Below the pieces are notes generated by a model, which did not search any database, was not told where the DNA came from, and saw nothing but the letters and a program-made list of their open reading frames with translations. A stretch of 64,000 bases of DNA from assembly GCF_040958095.1 (NCBI RefSeq), contig NC_091181.1, positions 30,840,029 through 30,904,028 of the forward strand, read 5' to 3'. Of this stretch, positions 22,983-36,300 are shown piece by piece. This DNA comes from Procambarus clarkii. Taxonomy: Eukaryota; Arthropoda; Malacostraca; Decapoda; Cambaridae. The translations under genes and the position numbers were made by a program. The stretch's first letter is position 1, and every line of letters begins with the position of its first letter.

Positions 22983-23092
22983 AAAAGAATAGAGGTGGTA
23001 GGAGAAGAATGTATGTGTTCAGTGAGGATCCACAAGGTCTTCTCTGAGTACTCTTTATTTTCTTCTCCGAGGCTATGGGTTCCTACACTTGC
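22983..23092 (-). repeat. Family D repeat, copy 2 (inverted)
   Basis: AATAGAGGTGGTAGGAGAAG, then GGATCCACAAGGTCTTCTCT and CTCCGAGGCTATGGGTTCC, matching the complement of 19540-19650. Confidence 0.5.
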
Positions 23093-23160
23093 ACAATATA
23101 TATTATATATATAATATATTATATATATAATATATTATATATATTATATATATATGATCC

Positions 23161-23480
23161 ACCAGTACCACCACTGGACCAGTACTGACCCCAACAGTAC
23201 CACCACTGGACCAGTACTGACCCCAACAGTACCACCACTGGACCAGTACTGACCCCAACAGTACCACCACTGGACCAGTACTGACCCCAACAGTACCACC
23301 ACTGGACCAGTACTGACCCCAACAGTACCACCACTGGACCAGTACTGACCCCAACAGTACCACCACTGGACCAGTACTGACCCCAACAGTACCACCACTG
23401 GACCAGTACTGACCCCAACAGTACCACCACTGGATCAGTACTGACCCCAGGACCAGTACTGACCAACAGTAGTGACCCCA
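23161..23480. repeat. 32-bp minisatellite, 9 units plus remnants
   Basis: CAGTACCACCACTGGACCAG then TACTGACCCCAA, exact for nine units, then shortened copies. Contiguous with no spacers, so not a CRISPR. Confidence 0.9.
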
Positions 23481-25175
23481 CCAGTACTGACCCCTGGCCA
23501 ACCATCCCTATACATTTAAACCTTTTGGAAATACAGCATTGAAATTCCCAAATTCAAATGACTTCAAGAACGTTTAAAGCAAAAGTTGATTGTCAGTATA
23601 AAGTAAACACTTACCTAGTACCGGACCCGTATTAACCAAGGTAATTAATCCTCAAACTACTAAGAAATCCACGTTTATAAAAAAAAAAATGGAGTCACAA
23701 GCACATGGGACGAACGTCCTCCCCTCGCACTCTCCACAGGTACACTGAGCTCCTTCTTCCATCACTTGATCAGGTACAACACCTTTTGACTTGTTCATCA
23801 ATTTATCATCATCGTATTCATCCTCTTCCTGCGTTATACATGTATATTCTAGTACACTGAATATGAGTTTAGCAAAGTGTGTATATTGGTAACATGCTCG
23901 TTAGTGAGAAGTTAAAGTGTTTGGTAGGAGAATATTTGGATTAGAGTATAAGAGTAGTTGTCAACTGCGGTGGTTCTCGTCCCCAGCCGCGTTGCCCCCT
24001 GGCGGGTGTGGAGTAGGGGGTTCTCGTCCCCAGCTGGTGTGGCCAGGCCGTCGTTGCTGCCTTGGGTCAAGTTACGCGGGGCGCTGGCAAGGTCGCCCTC
24101 ACTAAACAACAACTACATCTATCGCATCATCAACACACATTTCTCATACACTCTTTAATAATATATGCGTCATTGATTTTTTTTCTGATTCATATATATA
24201 TTTCAGCAGGTAGACTTATATTGGCAAAACATGTATCAATAAGTAATCCATCATTCACTTACGCCACCACTAGTTCTTCCTCTACTGTTTATATTAAAGT
24301 AACATAATGTATAACAAGCACATAGTAAAACTATTCTATGCAGGCGACTTACATGTGTAACATTTCAACTTAGATTCAACAGAGCTGAAGAAGTTGTTAA
24401 ACACATGGGGCATAATCTTACTCAAGCGACCATACAAGTCATAAATACTCATACTCCGCCCAAGTAAAACAGAAACAAGTAACACTTACTAGGCCAGCCA
24501 GAGGCTTAGGGCCCGAGCAGGAATATCCCTGCTAAAAAAGAAAAGGTCATAAATGAAATACCAGAACAGTAAAGTGAAAGTCTGAACAAAGGAGAGGTGT
24601 GTGTATGTATATTGATACGGTTATCTCCTGCATAACAGCAGATTCTGCCTGTTCCCTGTCGATATATGTATACGTATATATATATGTACATGTATGTATA
24701 AGAGTGTGTACATGTATATATAACATAAATAATTGTGTAACTAGCGTCAAAAGATTGTTATTTGCTTAGCTAAACGAACTAGAGGGTTCAGTTCCTGAAC
24801 CGATTATGTGCCTCTGTAATCCTTTACACCATCGCCCACGGGATGGATATGGGGTGCATAATAAAGAAAAATTCAATTCATTCCTTTCGACCGCAATATC
24901 CGTATGCTTCAACATCATCAAGAAACAATAACAATACGTGCCAAAACGTATTGTCTAACCACACCTTCCACGAGAGCCGCGCACCAACAGTGTCGCCGGT
25001 TGTCCAGACGCCACCACCAAACAACCATGATGGTCGTTATACTGCCGGTTAGCTAAAGACCCGAATTCGCGCCAGTATGACGTCACAGCCCGTATAAAAG
25101 GACTTGCCTACGCCGCTGGACTACGCTCAGTGGCGTAGGCAAGGTAACCGGCGTAGGTTACAGCCGTGCGCCTGC
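23481..25175. other. No gene recognised
   Basis: Contains a short TA/TG microsatellite (24660-24725), and 24830-24865 (CATCGCCCACGGGATGGATA, TGGGGTGCATAATAAA) that recurs diverged at 20205-20235. No gene-like ORF. Confidence 0.5.
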
Positions 25176-25640
25176 GCCGGGTAAATCTACTACGGGCTCA
25201 CCATAGCCAGTGCTACTTGCACTGCTCCTGTACCAGGTAAGACCAACGTGTCCTCTTAAAAAGAAAGTCGCTTTTGGCCGTTTGCCCGTATGGCCGAAAA
25301 TGGACGTAATTTGAAAAAAAAAAAGACAATAAATGAGATTTTTTTTTCAACAACAGTAAGTTAAGGGTCCTCTGATAGGTTAGGTGGGCAGGAGATTCTC
25401 AAAGTTTCACAACGGTATGAAAAACGTTAATGGAAAGTTTCCTTTTCTAAGCTGGCCGAGTAAGCCGGACGACTCAAACAGAAAACGGAACAGTAAGTCA
25501 TTTTTTCTAGTCGATTTCATTTCAAATTACGTCCAAATTTGGCCATAACGCGCATACGAGCCAAAAGCGAGTTATTTTTAAGAGAACGGGTTGCACTTCG
25601 AACTTTTTGTTCAGAGTAGCTGAATCTTAAACAACAAACG
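25176..25640 (+). repeat. Family A repeat, copy 9, interrupted by an inverted-repeat element
   Basis: The 5' half (AAATCTACTACGGGCTCACC, then CTCCTGTACCAGGTAAG) is at 25185-25242 and the 3' half (CTTTTTGTTCAGAGTAGCTG, AATCTTAAACAACAAAC) at 25598-25640. Between them lies the inverted-repeat element at 25250-25585. Confidence 0.5.
25250..25585. mobile_element. Foldback element with 60-bp inverted arms
   Basis: Left arm 25250-25315 (TCCTCTTAAAAAGAAAGTCG, CTTTTGGCCGTTTGCCCGTA, TGGACGTAATTTGAAA) is complementary, with mismatches, to 25523-25585 (AAATTACGTCCAAATTTGGC ... CCAAAAGCGAGTTATTTTTA, AGAG). About 210 bp between the arms, without an ORF. Confidence 0.55.
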
Positions 25641-26017
25641 TCCAGCGCAGCAGATTACCCTTCTAGTGACCATTGTTTCCGCATCCATCCTTGTCTACGG
25701 GTGACGGTAGATGCTCATATCATTTTGTAGTATTACCTTTATCTTTATTATTAACATGAATTCACATATGTATATTTTAATCTTTATTGTGTTTAAGTCA
25801 AGTGGTTAAGGGGTTTTGTTTTCATTGATATTTATCATTGTGTAATTAGTTTTTGTTATTATTCTCTTGTTCTTTACCCGCAGCTTCCACACCGTAAAGG
25901 TACCAGCAGATTTATTTAAGTTTTTTTTTTATTAATGTGTATTTGGCACAACACCTGCCAGGATAGTACTGATCTATTCCAGATCGTCACACATACACTA
26001 TATTATATATAATTAGG

Positions 26018-26146
26018 GAGTACCACCTCTGGCTGGAAGGGGACCCTTAGCATCGCAGGAAACCACATATAACGCATTAGAGGGAATGTTTAGGTCCCCT
26101 CCAATACAGTGTGTGCTTTTCTCCTACCACCCCCTTCCCTTTTTAT
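26018..26146 (+). repeat. Family D repeat, copy 3 (diverged)
   Basis: GAGTACCACCTCTGGCTGGA, GGGGACCCTTAGCATCG and the shared end TTCTCCTACCACCCCCTTCC. Confidence 0.45.
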
Positions 26147-26599
26147 GTATTTCATAAATATTATTACTCAAATATTTTACAAAATACAAAATATTTGAGT
26201 CACATAGCGAGGCCAAACAAGTCTTGTAATGTAGCAGCTGATGCGGAAAACTGGTGAGGACGTCGCCTTGGACCTCTTGAAAGGAGAGGATGAAAGGGCG
26301 CTGTAGTAGCAATCTTACAATTTGGAGTCACTCCAGGTGATGAAGGCTGTAACTGTTTACCTAAATGAATATTGGGATTCAATTTCTGAGTACATTAAGT
26401 GCCGCTAACCATTTCCACTCCCGTTGGGAAAATCATTCTAAACAATATTCACCACTTTCTCGCCATAAACTACCCACCATTTGTGTACATGTACAGTAAA
26501 TGCTTTCACATGTTGCACACAGGATATAGATCCACACAGCCACAACAATTCTAAATTAGAAATTCCACTCTAGAGAACTTTGAACGGCACATGTTACTT

Positions 26600-26745
26600 G
26601 CATCATCCACTGGCTAGAACGACCGTACATTCATCCACTGGCTAGAACAACCGTACATTCATCCACTCTCTAGAACAACCGTACATTCATCCACTCGCTC
26701 ACACGACCGTACATTCACCCACTCGCTCACACGACCATACCACCA
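26600..26745. repeat. 28-bp minisatellite, 5 units
   Basis: CATCCACTGGCTAGAACGAC then CGTACATT, drifting to CACTCGCTCACACGACC in the later units. Confidence 0.8.
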
Positions 26746-27242
26746 TGGAACCCCCAAAATTCTATGAGTTACATGCTTCCGACACACACACCCTTATGAT
26801 GCACAAAGATTATGTTAATTTTTTGACTACCCTGATCAGATTCAGACCTAATGAAAGATGTCATGATGGGTAGTCAAGCTTACCTCTAAATTAACCCCAT
26901 TTACAAAACAGTACATGTGTAACAAGTATATACAACGTAGTTCTTGGGTTATAAACTTAAATAAAAGATGGGTTTCAATTAAATGAACTTGTATAGTAAA
27001 AATGTAATTAAGTAATTTTAACAAAAGGCATTTCAGTGGCTTCTTAATTTTTTAAATGGTTCAGCTGGTCCCCCATTCAGTATGTTATGCACTAGTAGAA
27101 GCTTTGAGGCGTGGACAACCAATATTTGCTTACAATGTAATTTATGAGACTTATTAATATCAGCAGAGTGGTTAAACTTGATTACAACAATTATCAAGGC
27201 AAAAAATGTATTACGAAGAGAAATTTAGTTATACTCTACTCC

Positions 27243-27248
27243 TTTATT
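27243..27248 (-). terminator. CCT3 polyadenylation signal
   Basis: AATAAA on the minus strand, 95 nt after the CCT3 stop codon. Confidence 0.7.
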
Positions 27249-27343
27249 TGCAAAATGAAAATCCAGAGCTTTGTAAGGCAATCATAACCAAGGAGCGAAA
27301 ATAAGAGAATAGTGCAGTTCACATTTAACTACACATTGCTTAA

Positions 27344-30300
27344 TTAGTCCATAGGTCCCATATCTTGTGGCACTCCTCCGCCAGATGCTTCCTCTTTGTT
27401 TTTCTTGGATCCTGATACAATGTCGTCAATCCTTAACAGCAGTACAGCAGTCTGTAATAATTACCATAAATAATACACAGGCAAAAACTTCCATTTGTAA
27501 GTTTTTTTTTGGTTGAGGCAGCTTTGAGAATGTGCAACAGCCAGGAGTAACAGTAAATGTAATACATAATCTGAATGGTAAAGTGGAAATAAGCCCGAAT
27601 AATAAATGGTAATTGTATGTCAGGAATAAATGACTGACTATTACAATATTTTAGAATTAAAAAGTTTGTTTTACCAATGCAAATTTTAAACAAGATACAC
27701 ATGCATGATAATATTATAAGATACAAAAACTAAATAAATTTCAATATTGTATGTACAGTACCTCTCAAAAGTATTGATAAGAATATTTTGACAATTCTTC
27801 AAGGAACACCAAACATAACGAACTTACCTCAACGGCAGTCTTGTAAACTTGCAATTTCACGGCAAGTGGTTCCCATATTTTAAGTTTTCTCATGTCTGAC
27901 AGTTCACCAGTTTCTCCATCTACGCCCCAAAATGTTTCTCCGCTTACATGCTTTGCCCGTAAAGCTGTCAGTAACCTAATAATATTGGCTCCACAGTTTT
28001 GTGATAGAGTACGTGGAATCACCTGTAGTGCAAAATGAAACAAATAAGGATTAAAGACTATATAAATATTAAAACTATTAGTTTTATACACATTTCAATA
28101 TTATTGTCAATTCTAAAAATGCACATTTAACATGACAATCATAAAGATTAAACTTTGTGATGATGAGCATTCAAAATTAAAATATTTGTTAAAATTCCAG
28201 TTATTGCTCTATTATTATGGGATTATTTTTAAAATATGCATCTTTATATTGCGAACAATTTGATACCAAAATAAAAGAAGTAACACGGAAATTTATGTTA
28301 TCAAACTGAACGAGTATATTTTGGACATTATATGCATATACACCTGCAAGGAATTTAACACTTTTGTGCCCCTGGCATGCGCGCCGCCAACTTAAAGGGT
28401 GTGAGGGCGATTGCGCTTTGACACCGAAATGTGTATACTCGTTTCAGTTTTCTCACCTTAATTTTCATGCTACATTGTTCGTTTTGGTATCATTGTGCTC
28501 GTAGTAGAATTCCCTACAGATGTATATGCATATAATGTCCAAAAACCTCTCGTGACTCCCCACAGCATAGCCTAAAGTTGGCAAAAGTTACCCACGAGCG
28601 CACAAAATCGGTAAAATGTGTACAGTATACTCGTTTCGGTTTTCTTGCCTTAATTCTCGTGCTACGTCGTTCGTTTTTGTATTGTGTTGACAATTAAATA
28701 AATCAAGAACAGTAAATACAGAAACCTGTAGCACCAAGCTTCTTTCGACTACAACCTAGCTTCATGTTTGCAAAGAAACCTTTCATTCTAATACAGTTTC
28801 TTCCCAGTTACCCCAGCCTACTTTTCCTACTTATGAATCAACTGTGTCTTGTCAAAGTCATCAGGGTCATCATGGATGCTTTCCATTCTCCGTTAGCACA
28901 TCCACTCCAGATGTTGCGTCATTTTTACACACATCACAATAGCATGACGCATCAAATAAACAAATCCACAAGCGCCGTGACGAGGATTTGAACCTACGTC
29001 CAAGAGCATCCCAGACATGTAATAACGTAAGGGCGAAGAGGTAGAACAGCCTATTGACATAGCTTGAGTGCATGGGGGAATTGTGCAAAACCCTGGTTTG
29101 TCTCTGAGAGGCTGCAGGATCCAAGTAAGTTCAGTAGAACTTTTGGTTTCAATTCTTTTGACCATGTTGTAGCTCAGTTGATTAAGGCAGCATCTGGGAT
29201 GCTCTCGGACGTAGGTTCGAATCCTCATCACAGCCCCTGTGGATTTATTTCGTTGCACCCTCTTTTCCGTAAACTTCTCCCGTATTTTACGTGGAAAACA
29301 TGTCAGTAACATTAGTCTCTAGTTAGTGATGGGAGTAGTTATTCCGTCAACTGTGTGTATTAGTTTACGTCAGACTAAAGAAAAATCAGCAGCACATTTA
29401 CACACACTACAAAGTGGTATTACATTACCTCCAAAGCCTGGGCAAGAGCTGTATAAGGCCACTGTTTAATGCCAGACACAGATTTAGCTTTCTCCTGTAG
29501 GATCTGAGACACAGCCATTTCTACTGCTCCTCCACCAGGAAGCAAGTAAGGTTCTAATACGAGATTTCGGGCCACACCAAGAGCATCATGCAAATTGCGC
29601 TCAACTTCATTAAGGATATCCTTACTAGGACCTCGGAGAAGTAGGGTACATGCTTTTGGATTCTTGCATTCCGTGATGAATGTGAAGTACTCATCACCGA
29701 TCTGTTGGTAAAATTTTACACACTTAATGACATTTAAAACAAGCATATAATTAGATATTACCTGGCAATATAATTTTTGTTATAAATTATTTTATTTAGA
29801 TGTTTGTCATTCTCCTTATTCGAGAAACAAACAAAACAACCATTCCTCATACAGTGTAACCTTGATTCAAGAGCATCTGTGATGAGTAAAACCCCCCTTA
29901 AAACGAGGCATGAGAGGCCCTAAAGGGTACCCATAGACCCACCCTGGGACCTCTCACATCTCTTAACTCCCTTTAAATTTAACCAAGGCCACCACCAAAC
30001 ACCAGAGAAAACCAACAGGCACCCCCCCCCCACCATTGAAGGAGAATTTTGAGTTAACAGAATCCTCAGAATAGAAGGGAATAGATCACTGATGGGAAAT
30101 CCTGGTTTAACATCATTTGCCATCAGCAAGAAAAGGGCAGCCTCCAGAGAAAGCTCCCTTCCCTGAATCAGAAGGGGCCACAAGCCAGGAACACAAGCAC
30201 CATGCAGGGCATCCAAACAAACAGAAAATCTGGTCCAGGGTCTAAAACAACCATTAACCAATCAGAACTGTCCTGTACTAATAAGACCCCCCCCCATGAG

Positions 30301-33300
30301 AAGGTGGTGTACAATTTTGATACCTTATGATATCCAAAGATCTATAAACTAATAGCTTCTCCAATATAAGTGTACTGGTTTGCCAGTAGCCTACAAGCTC
30401 ATACTGATTACATGACCGATACCATAATTGGTGTCCCAGGCAGCTTAAAAGTTTGACACATACATCAGTAGATTTTGTAAAATGACTAATTACTCTCAAA
30501 TTAATTATACTACACTATATGCTAGTGGAAGGTGAGGGGGTGTGTAGTGACCAGTCCATCACAAAATAAATGTAATTTCTCTTCACTTTCGATAAATCTT
30601 AATTTTTACAAGTCTCCTCATCTGACCTGGTTACTTAACAGATGCAACAACCACGGAAAATATTGAGTAACTGTAGCTAAAATTAGGAATACGTGCAAGT
30701 CGACTCACCTTCTTGACCTCGAATAGTCCTGCTCCAGTACCTACATCCTCCTCTTTCAATTCCTCCGTGCGATTTGCGATGGTTGCCCCACAAGCGCGTG
30801 CAATTCGATTGTTATCAGATTTTTTAACACGCCTGATGCAGGTAATACCAGCCTTAACAAAATAGTGTTGAGCCAAGTCTGAAACACCTTTCTCAGTGAT
30901 GATAAGATCTGGTTGCAAAGCAATTAAATCTGCACACAAGGATTTGACATGTTCTTCTTCTATTTCCAACATCTGCAAGAAGTTAAAGAACATGTATTTT
31001 GGTTTCCATTTTCACACAATATTACAAAGAAAATGCAAAGTACCAAATGAACAAACATATACGATATGGAAAAAAATCTAAAACTGACAATACCTGATAC
31101 ATGCATCAAATTAGTTTTGTTTTACAAATAAAGTAATAATTATAATAAATTAAAAACTACCTGGGAAAAAGATGGAGGGAGGGGTGATGTGTACAAGTCG
31201 AGGTTAATTTCCTCTCCGGTAGGTAACTACATCAGAACATTTGAAAATCCAGACTAAACTCATCCCAAACCCATTCCCTACTTTTAAATGCTCTATACTT
31301 TTATTACTGTCTTATAACAAATGATAGAACATTTGTGCACATTTACACCGACAATACAATCAATGAATTTGGATATAAAAAAGCATTAATAAAATATTTC
31401 CACCTCCAGATATTAGACTTTTAAGTAGCAAGGCAATATATATATATATTGTACAGTACATTACACTAGTAAGGCAAGCACAAAGGCCAGTGACCTTTTT
31501 ATGCATTTACTGATTAAATAGTTACTCTTACCTCAACACAACGCAAATTCAAATTCATCATTAATAAATTCAAATTCATCATTAAGATAAAAATAAAAGA
31601 ATTATATAATTCACCAAGAAATTATGGAAAATATTGCATACAAATTAAGGCAATAAAAAATAGGGCAATATTCTGGCAGTGTCAATCTGGATTATTTTAC
31701 AGCATTTGAAAGTTTCAAGTCCCTAGTTCTAAATCTATAATTATTGTTCTGGTATTCACAATCCCCTTTCAACTCTTAAGGATTTCAGTATACTGAGGTT
31801 CCTCTATATTAATTACATACCTTTGTGAAGTCTGTCTCAGAGGAAAGTTCCACATTGGTTTGAGATTCTCCTTTCTTGTACTCTAGGGGACAGTCGAGAA
31901 GAATAATACGTGGATTTTCAATGCGCCGCTTCATTCTCTGATGCGTGACATCTTTATTTACCATGATACCTGTCAAAACTTGACAATCCTCAATTTTACC
32001 GCCAGGGATCTGTAAATAAGAAAGAACAACGTGGGTGATTTAAATGGCAGTGATAAATGATAAGGGCAAGCTGTCACTTAAAAACATACAGCATTATTAT
32101 TTTTGTATATTTACCACTAAGAAAATATTTTATTTTGTTGGACCAAAATGGTTTGTAAGTCATTTTGAAGACTTGTTCTGTGATAAGTACAGTACATCAA
32201 AATAACATTGAAGAACGTCTAAACTGGCTTCATTGTGCATGTTGTACTAAGTACACTCTCCACAACAGTCATATGGAAACAGGACAATTACAATCTAACA
32301 TTTTGAATCACGAACAGCCTCTACTCAGACTTTCACCTTTAGCAGCAAATCCCAGCAAATTAGTATTAATTCAATGTTGAATACCAGAAAACACTCACCT
32401 TCTCAATTCTTGCCCATTTTTTTATATCAATTTCCTTTTGGCCTCCTTCTTCTGTGGTGACAGTCTTGACTGCTTGCAAGGCAATTGAACATGCCAAGTC
32501 TGCATACTGACCCATGAACTTGGTGCCAATACATGACTTTATAACTTCAATTGTCTGCTCCTCACTGTTAAGGTCGACTGGTATACTAGTAGATTGAAAA
32601 AAATAAATATAAATACATTTAACTTCCCATACCTCCACACACACACACCTGATGCACCAGTTATCAAGTACATTACAAAATTACAAGAAACTAGTATCTT
32701 ACATGAACAACAATAATGGCACCACAAGGAACATATCGATTATTAAAGTAGAGAACATCATTATTAATTTGATTACATATCTGCCACTACATATATATTG
32801 AACATCTAAATTTTAAAGAAAATAAATAACACCCACAGTAAATCAAAAAGAAATCTGCACTTCATTTTCCCATTAATCCCATGTTTTTTTCTATGACCGA
32901 GAAAGAAAGAACACTGAATGTAATAAAATGAAACTTTCTGCAGGGAAGCCTGCAGTAAATCATGCCTGACTACTTTTGCCAGCCTACCAAGAACAGAGGC
33001 CTAACACTTGGTACTCTCAATAATGGCAATGGACACATAGGGATTCAGGTTGCCCCACCATAAAAGCAACCCACATATCACCAAAATAACAAATGCTCTT
33101 TGATCACAACTAGGATAGGAAACCAACTAGCTATGCACAACAAACATTTTTTCACTTGACTGCCTAATCAGTATTCACCCTTGTGAATGCATTTGAGAGA
33201 TTTATTTTGTTAACTCTACAAAAATAGCCGTACTACGATTATTAAATTACATCTAAAAACAACGTTTAGCATCAATTTTCAAGCATCTGTTTTTCGACAG

Positions 33301-36300
33301 CATCAGCTAGCAAGTTGGCATCGGTACAAATTTCCACAAGTATTCTTCATTTTATATAGGCGTGAAATCGCATTACAGTAACAAAATGCTGAGCCCTCGC
33401 CCTTCCCAATGAAATGCTTGGCATTTACTTCCACTGCTCAGGTACTGTTAAAGACCATAAACTCCCAGCACTGTGTTTATGGTCTTGTTTCTTCTACTCT
33501 ACACAATTTCTTACTTATCCAGGTGTTGTAAATGCCATACCTGTAGCATACTATCCAAGCTTTAGTCACATTAATTGTATTATTTGTCTGTCGCTTCAAG
33601 AAATAAAGGAAATTCCTTCTCTTAACGTACATGTTTCTCTCATTACACAATCTAGTTAACTTCTAGCTATATAAAATTTGGTAGATTTGAAAATGGAATA
33701 AGTATCAATATTAGGGAAATACTGAATAACACTTTTTTCACAACAATGCTTCTGTGAACCTTTAAACCCATGTTTTCAAGTACTGTTCAGTGCAAGTCCT
33801 AATCTTAAGTTGTTTTGTTGCAAACTAAAATGGAAAAAACAATGATTCTTACCAGAGATTATTTTTTAGTGCTACAATAGCATCATCTAAAGCTTGTCTG
33901 TATGCTTGGATGATGATTACAGGATGCATCTTGTGCTCTAAGAACTGTTCTGCCACTGCTAACATTTCTCCAGCAAGGATTACAACACTGGTAGTACCAT
34001 CACCAACCTTTAAGGAGATTAAACATTTTGTAATTACCTAAATCTACAATTTCAATAATTCCTATTATAAAACTAAAGCATCTAAAAATAAAAAATAGAA
34101 ACACGTAGTTAGCCCCCAATAAAGCAATATGTTTATTGCACAGGATGGCTTTCTTTTGCAGCAGCAGTTCAACAAGACAAGTGCTAATTAGGGTAATTAT
34201 TCCATTCTATATACATACCAAGATGTGCCCCAGAAAGTATAATTTGTTTCACCAAAGTGAGATTACTGCATACCTAAACTATAAGTAATGCCCACATGCA
34301 CTGCAAATATTGTAGTTCATCTAACCGACCAATTTGTTATACAGTAGTATACAAACACTAAGAAATAAATTTAAGTTACAAACCTCTTCATCTTGAGTGC
34401 GAGCAATTTCAATCATGTGCTTGGCTGCTGGGTGCTGGACGGTAATTTCTCGCAAGATAGCATTTCCATCATTAGTCATCACAATGCCACCCATGGGGTC
34501 CATCAACATCTTCAACATTGATCGTGGCCCAAGACAGGTGCGTATAACATCAGCTATCATCTGAAAATTTGTGGTAAATATTTAAATACATGTGTACACC
34601 TACAGACCGTTTAAAGGGAAATATGAACTAGTCTGAATGGTTCGTGTCATTTTAGCCTACAATGCATCCAATCATTTTACATTCAGGGGGCTGGTTACTG
34701 CTGGGTGAACATTGAGCAATATGTATCCACTTGTCTCTACCAAGAGCACATACCAGAGTTGCTGTAGCTGAAGTAAGTGGGCGAGGGCAATAATCAAACC
34801 GATGTCCAAATCAAACCAATAATCAAACTGCTGATATCCTCAGCACAACCATCTATCATCAGGTCATCTTCAAAGATATCCTACTTCAAGCTCAAACATA
34901 ATACACTACATAAATCTCCAAATGTCAAAAAATAAAGAACCAGATCTGTTCATCAGGTAATTAAGGTTTTCCAAATCTTCACATCAGGTCCAGCCCTAGG
35001 GTCCTTCCATGCCAAATCACAAAAAAGTGGACGTTTCACTCTGACCAATGGAAACCCTGCACCTTGTCTTCCAGTAGTAATGAGTAATTTTCTGCAAAGT
35101 CACACAACACAATTTCACCAATATCCACACTATCATCTTTCAGGCTTTTCAAATACAGTATGTTGATTGCTGAACAGCAATGAAAAGGCACATAATGAGT
35201 CACAATAACGTGGCTAAAGATATGAAGATCAAACCCCACACCAAAAGATGAGGAGACGACGATGTTTCACAATCGACTTGATAATGGTCCAGGACAGACC
35301 GAAATGTCATCGTCTCCTCAGTTTCTGGTATGTGGTTTGGTCAGCAATGAAAGAGTGCATCTGTAGTTGCATTAACTTTGAAATGAATAAATGAATTCTT
35401 CAATGGACTTGTCAAGTGTGCATGTCTGACGTAGTCCAGTTTCCAGGTAACATTTCAATGACATTCCATTATAGTACATTTTCAAATATATTCTTTATAT
35501 TATTATTATTATAGACCCTGTGCATTCGCCACATTGTTAGAACACACACTTTATTTTAAGCGGGTTGCAAATTAATTGCCAGATGGTGGTAACTGTTAAG
35601 ATGAATATCCTGGTCTTCCATTAATTTAATTTGCACCCGACCATTAACAATTTCACATTCTGATGTAAAGCACAAACAAATACTGTACATTGTCTACCAC
35701 TTGCTCCCACAAGAACACTATGTTCAAGATGCCAAGAGGCAAATTTTGAAAGACAGTTTTCATACCAGGATGTGACTGAAGTGAACATACACTTCTGCAA
35801 GATTGTTTAAGACTAGCCTCTTTTGTAGGTGCTCTTTTTGCACCATCTCTTCTAACCACTACAAAGTCGTCCTTGCCAGGCATAATTCTATCATTGACTT
35901 TAGACTTTCAGTTATGAACAAGCAAGTAATAGTGGCATTATTTATCCCATTGGAAACCCTGCTGTGTGAATATCAGCATCACTGTTGGCCGTCACATCAA
36001 AAAACGGAAATATCAGCTCACAAAACTATACCCGGCAACTCTTTGAACAGCGAGAAAACCGATGCTAAAACTAAAATGTTATTTTTAAATAAAAGTACAT
36101 AATGAGGCACTACAGAAGGCTAATTGGCTCATGGGAGGCAGCTTCTTTTTATACCAAACTACATCCACTTGGGGTACATAGTGAAAATGATCCTTTTCTA
36201 ATTATAAAAACCATGTACTATACTGTTAAGTAGGTGGGTTTTTGTGAACCATATTGCATACACAAGTTATCCCACCCACTCATGTGTCTAGCCTGCAGAT

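Noticed and set aside
23161..23480. Regular 32-bp repeats that could suggest a CRISPR array
   Set aside because: Units are directly contiguous with no unique spacers, in a eukaryotic genome with no cas genes.
23103..23505. Minus-strand frames of repeated Gly-Gln-Tyr-Trp-Ser-Ser
   Set aside because: Translation of the 32-bp minisatellite.
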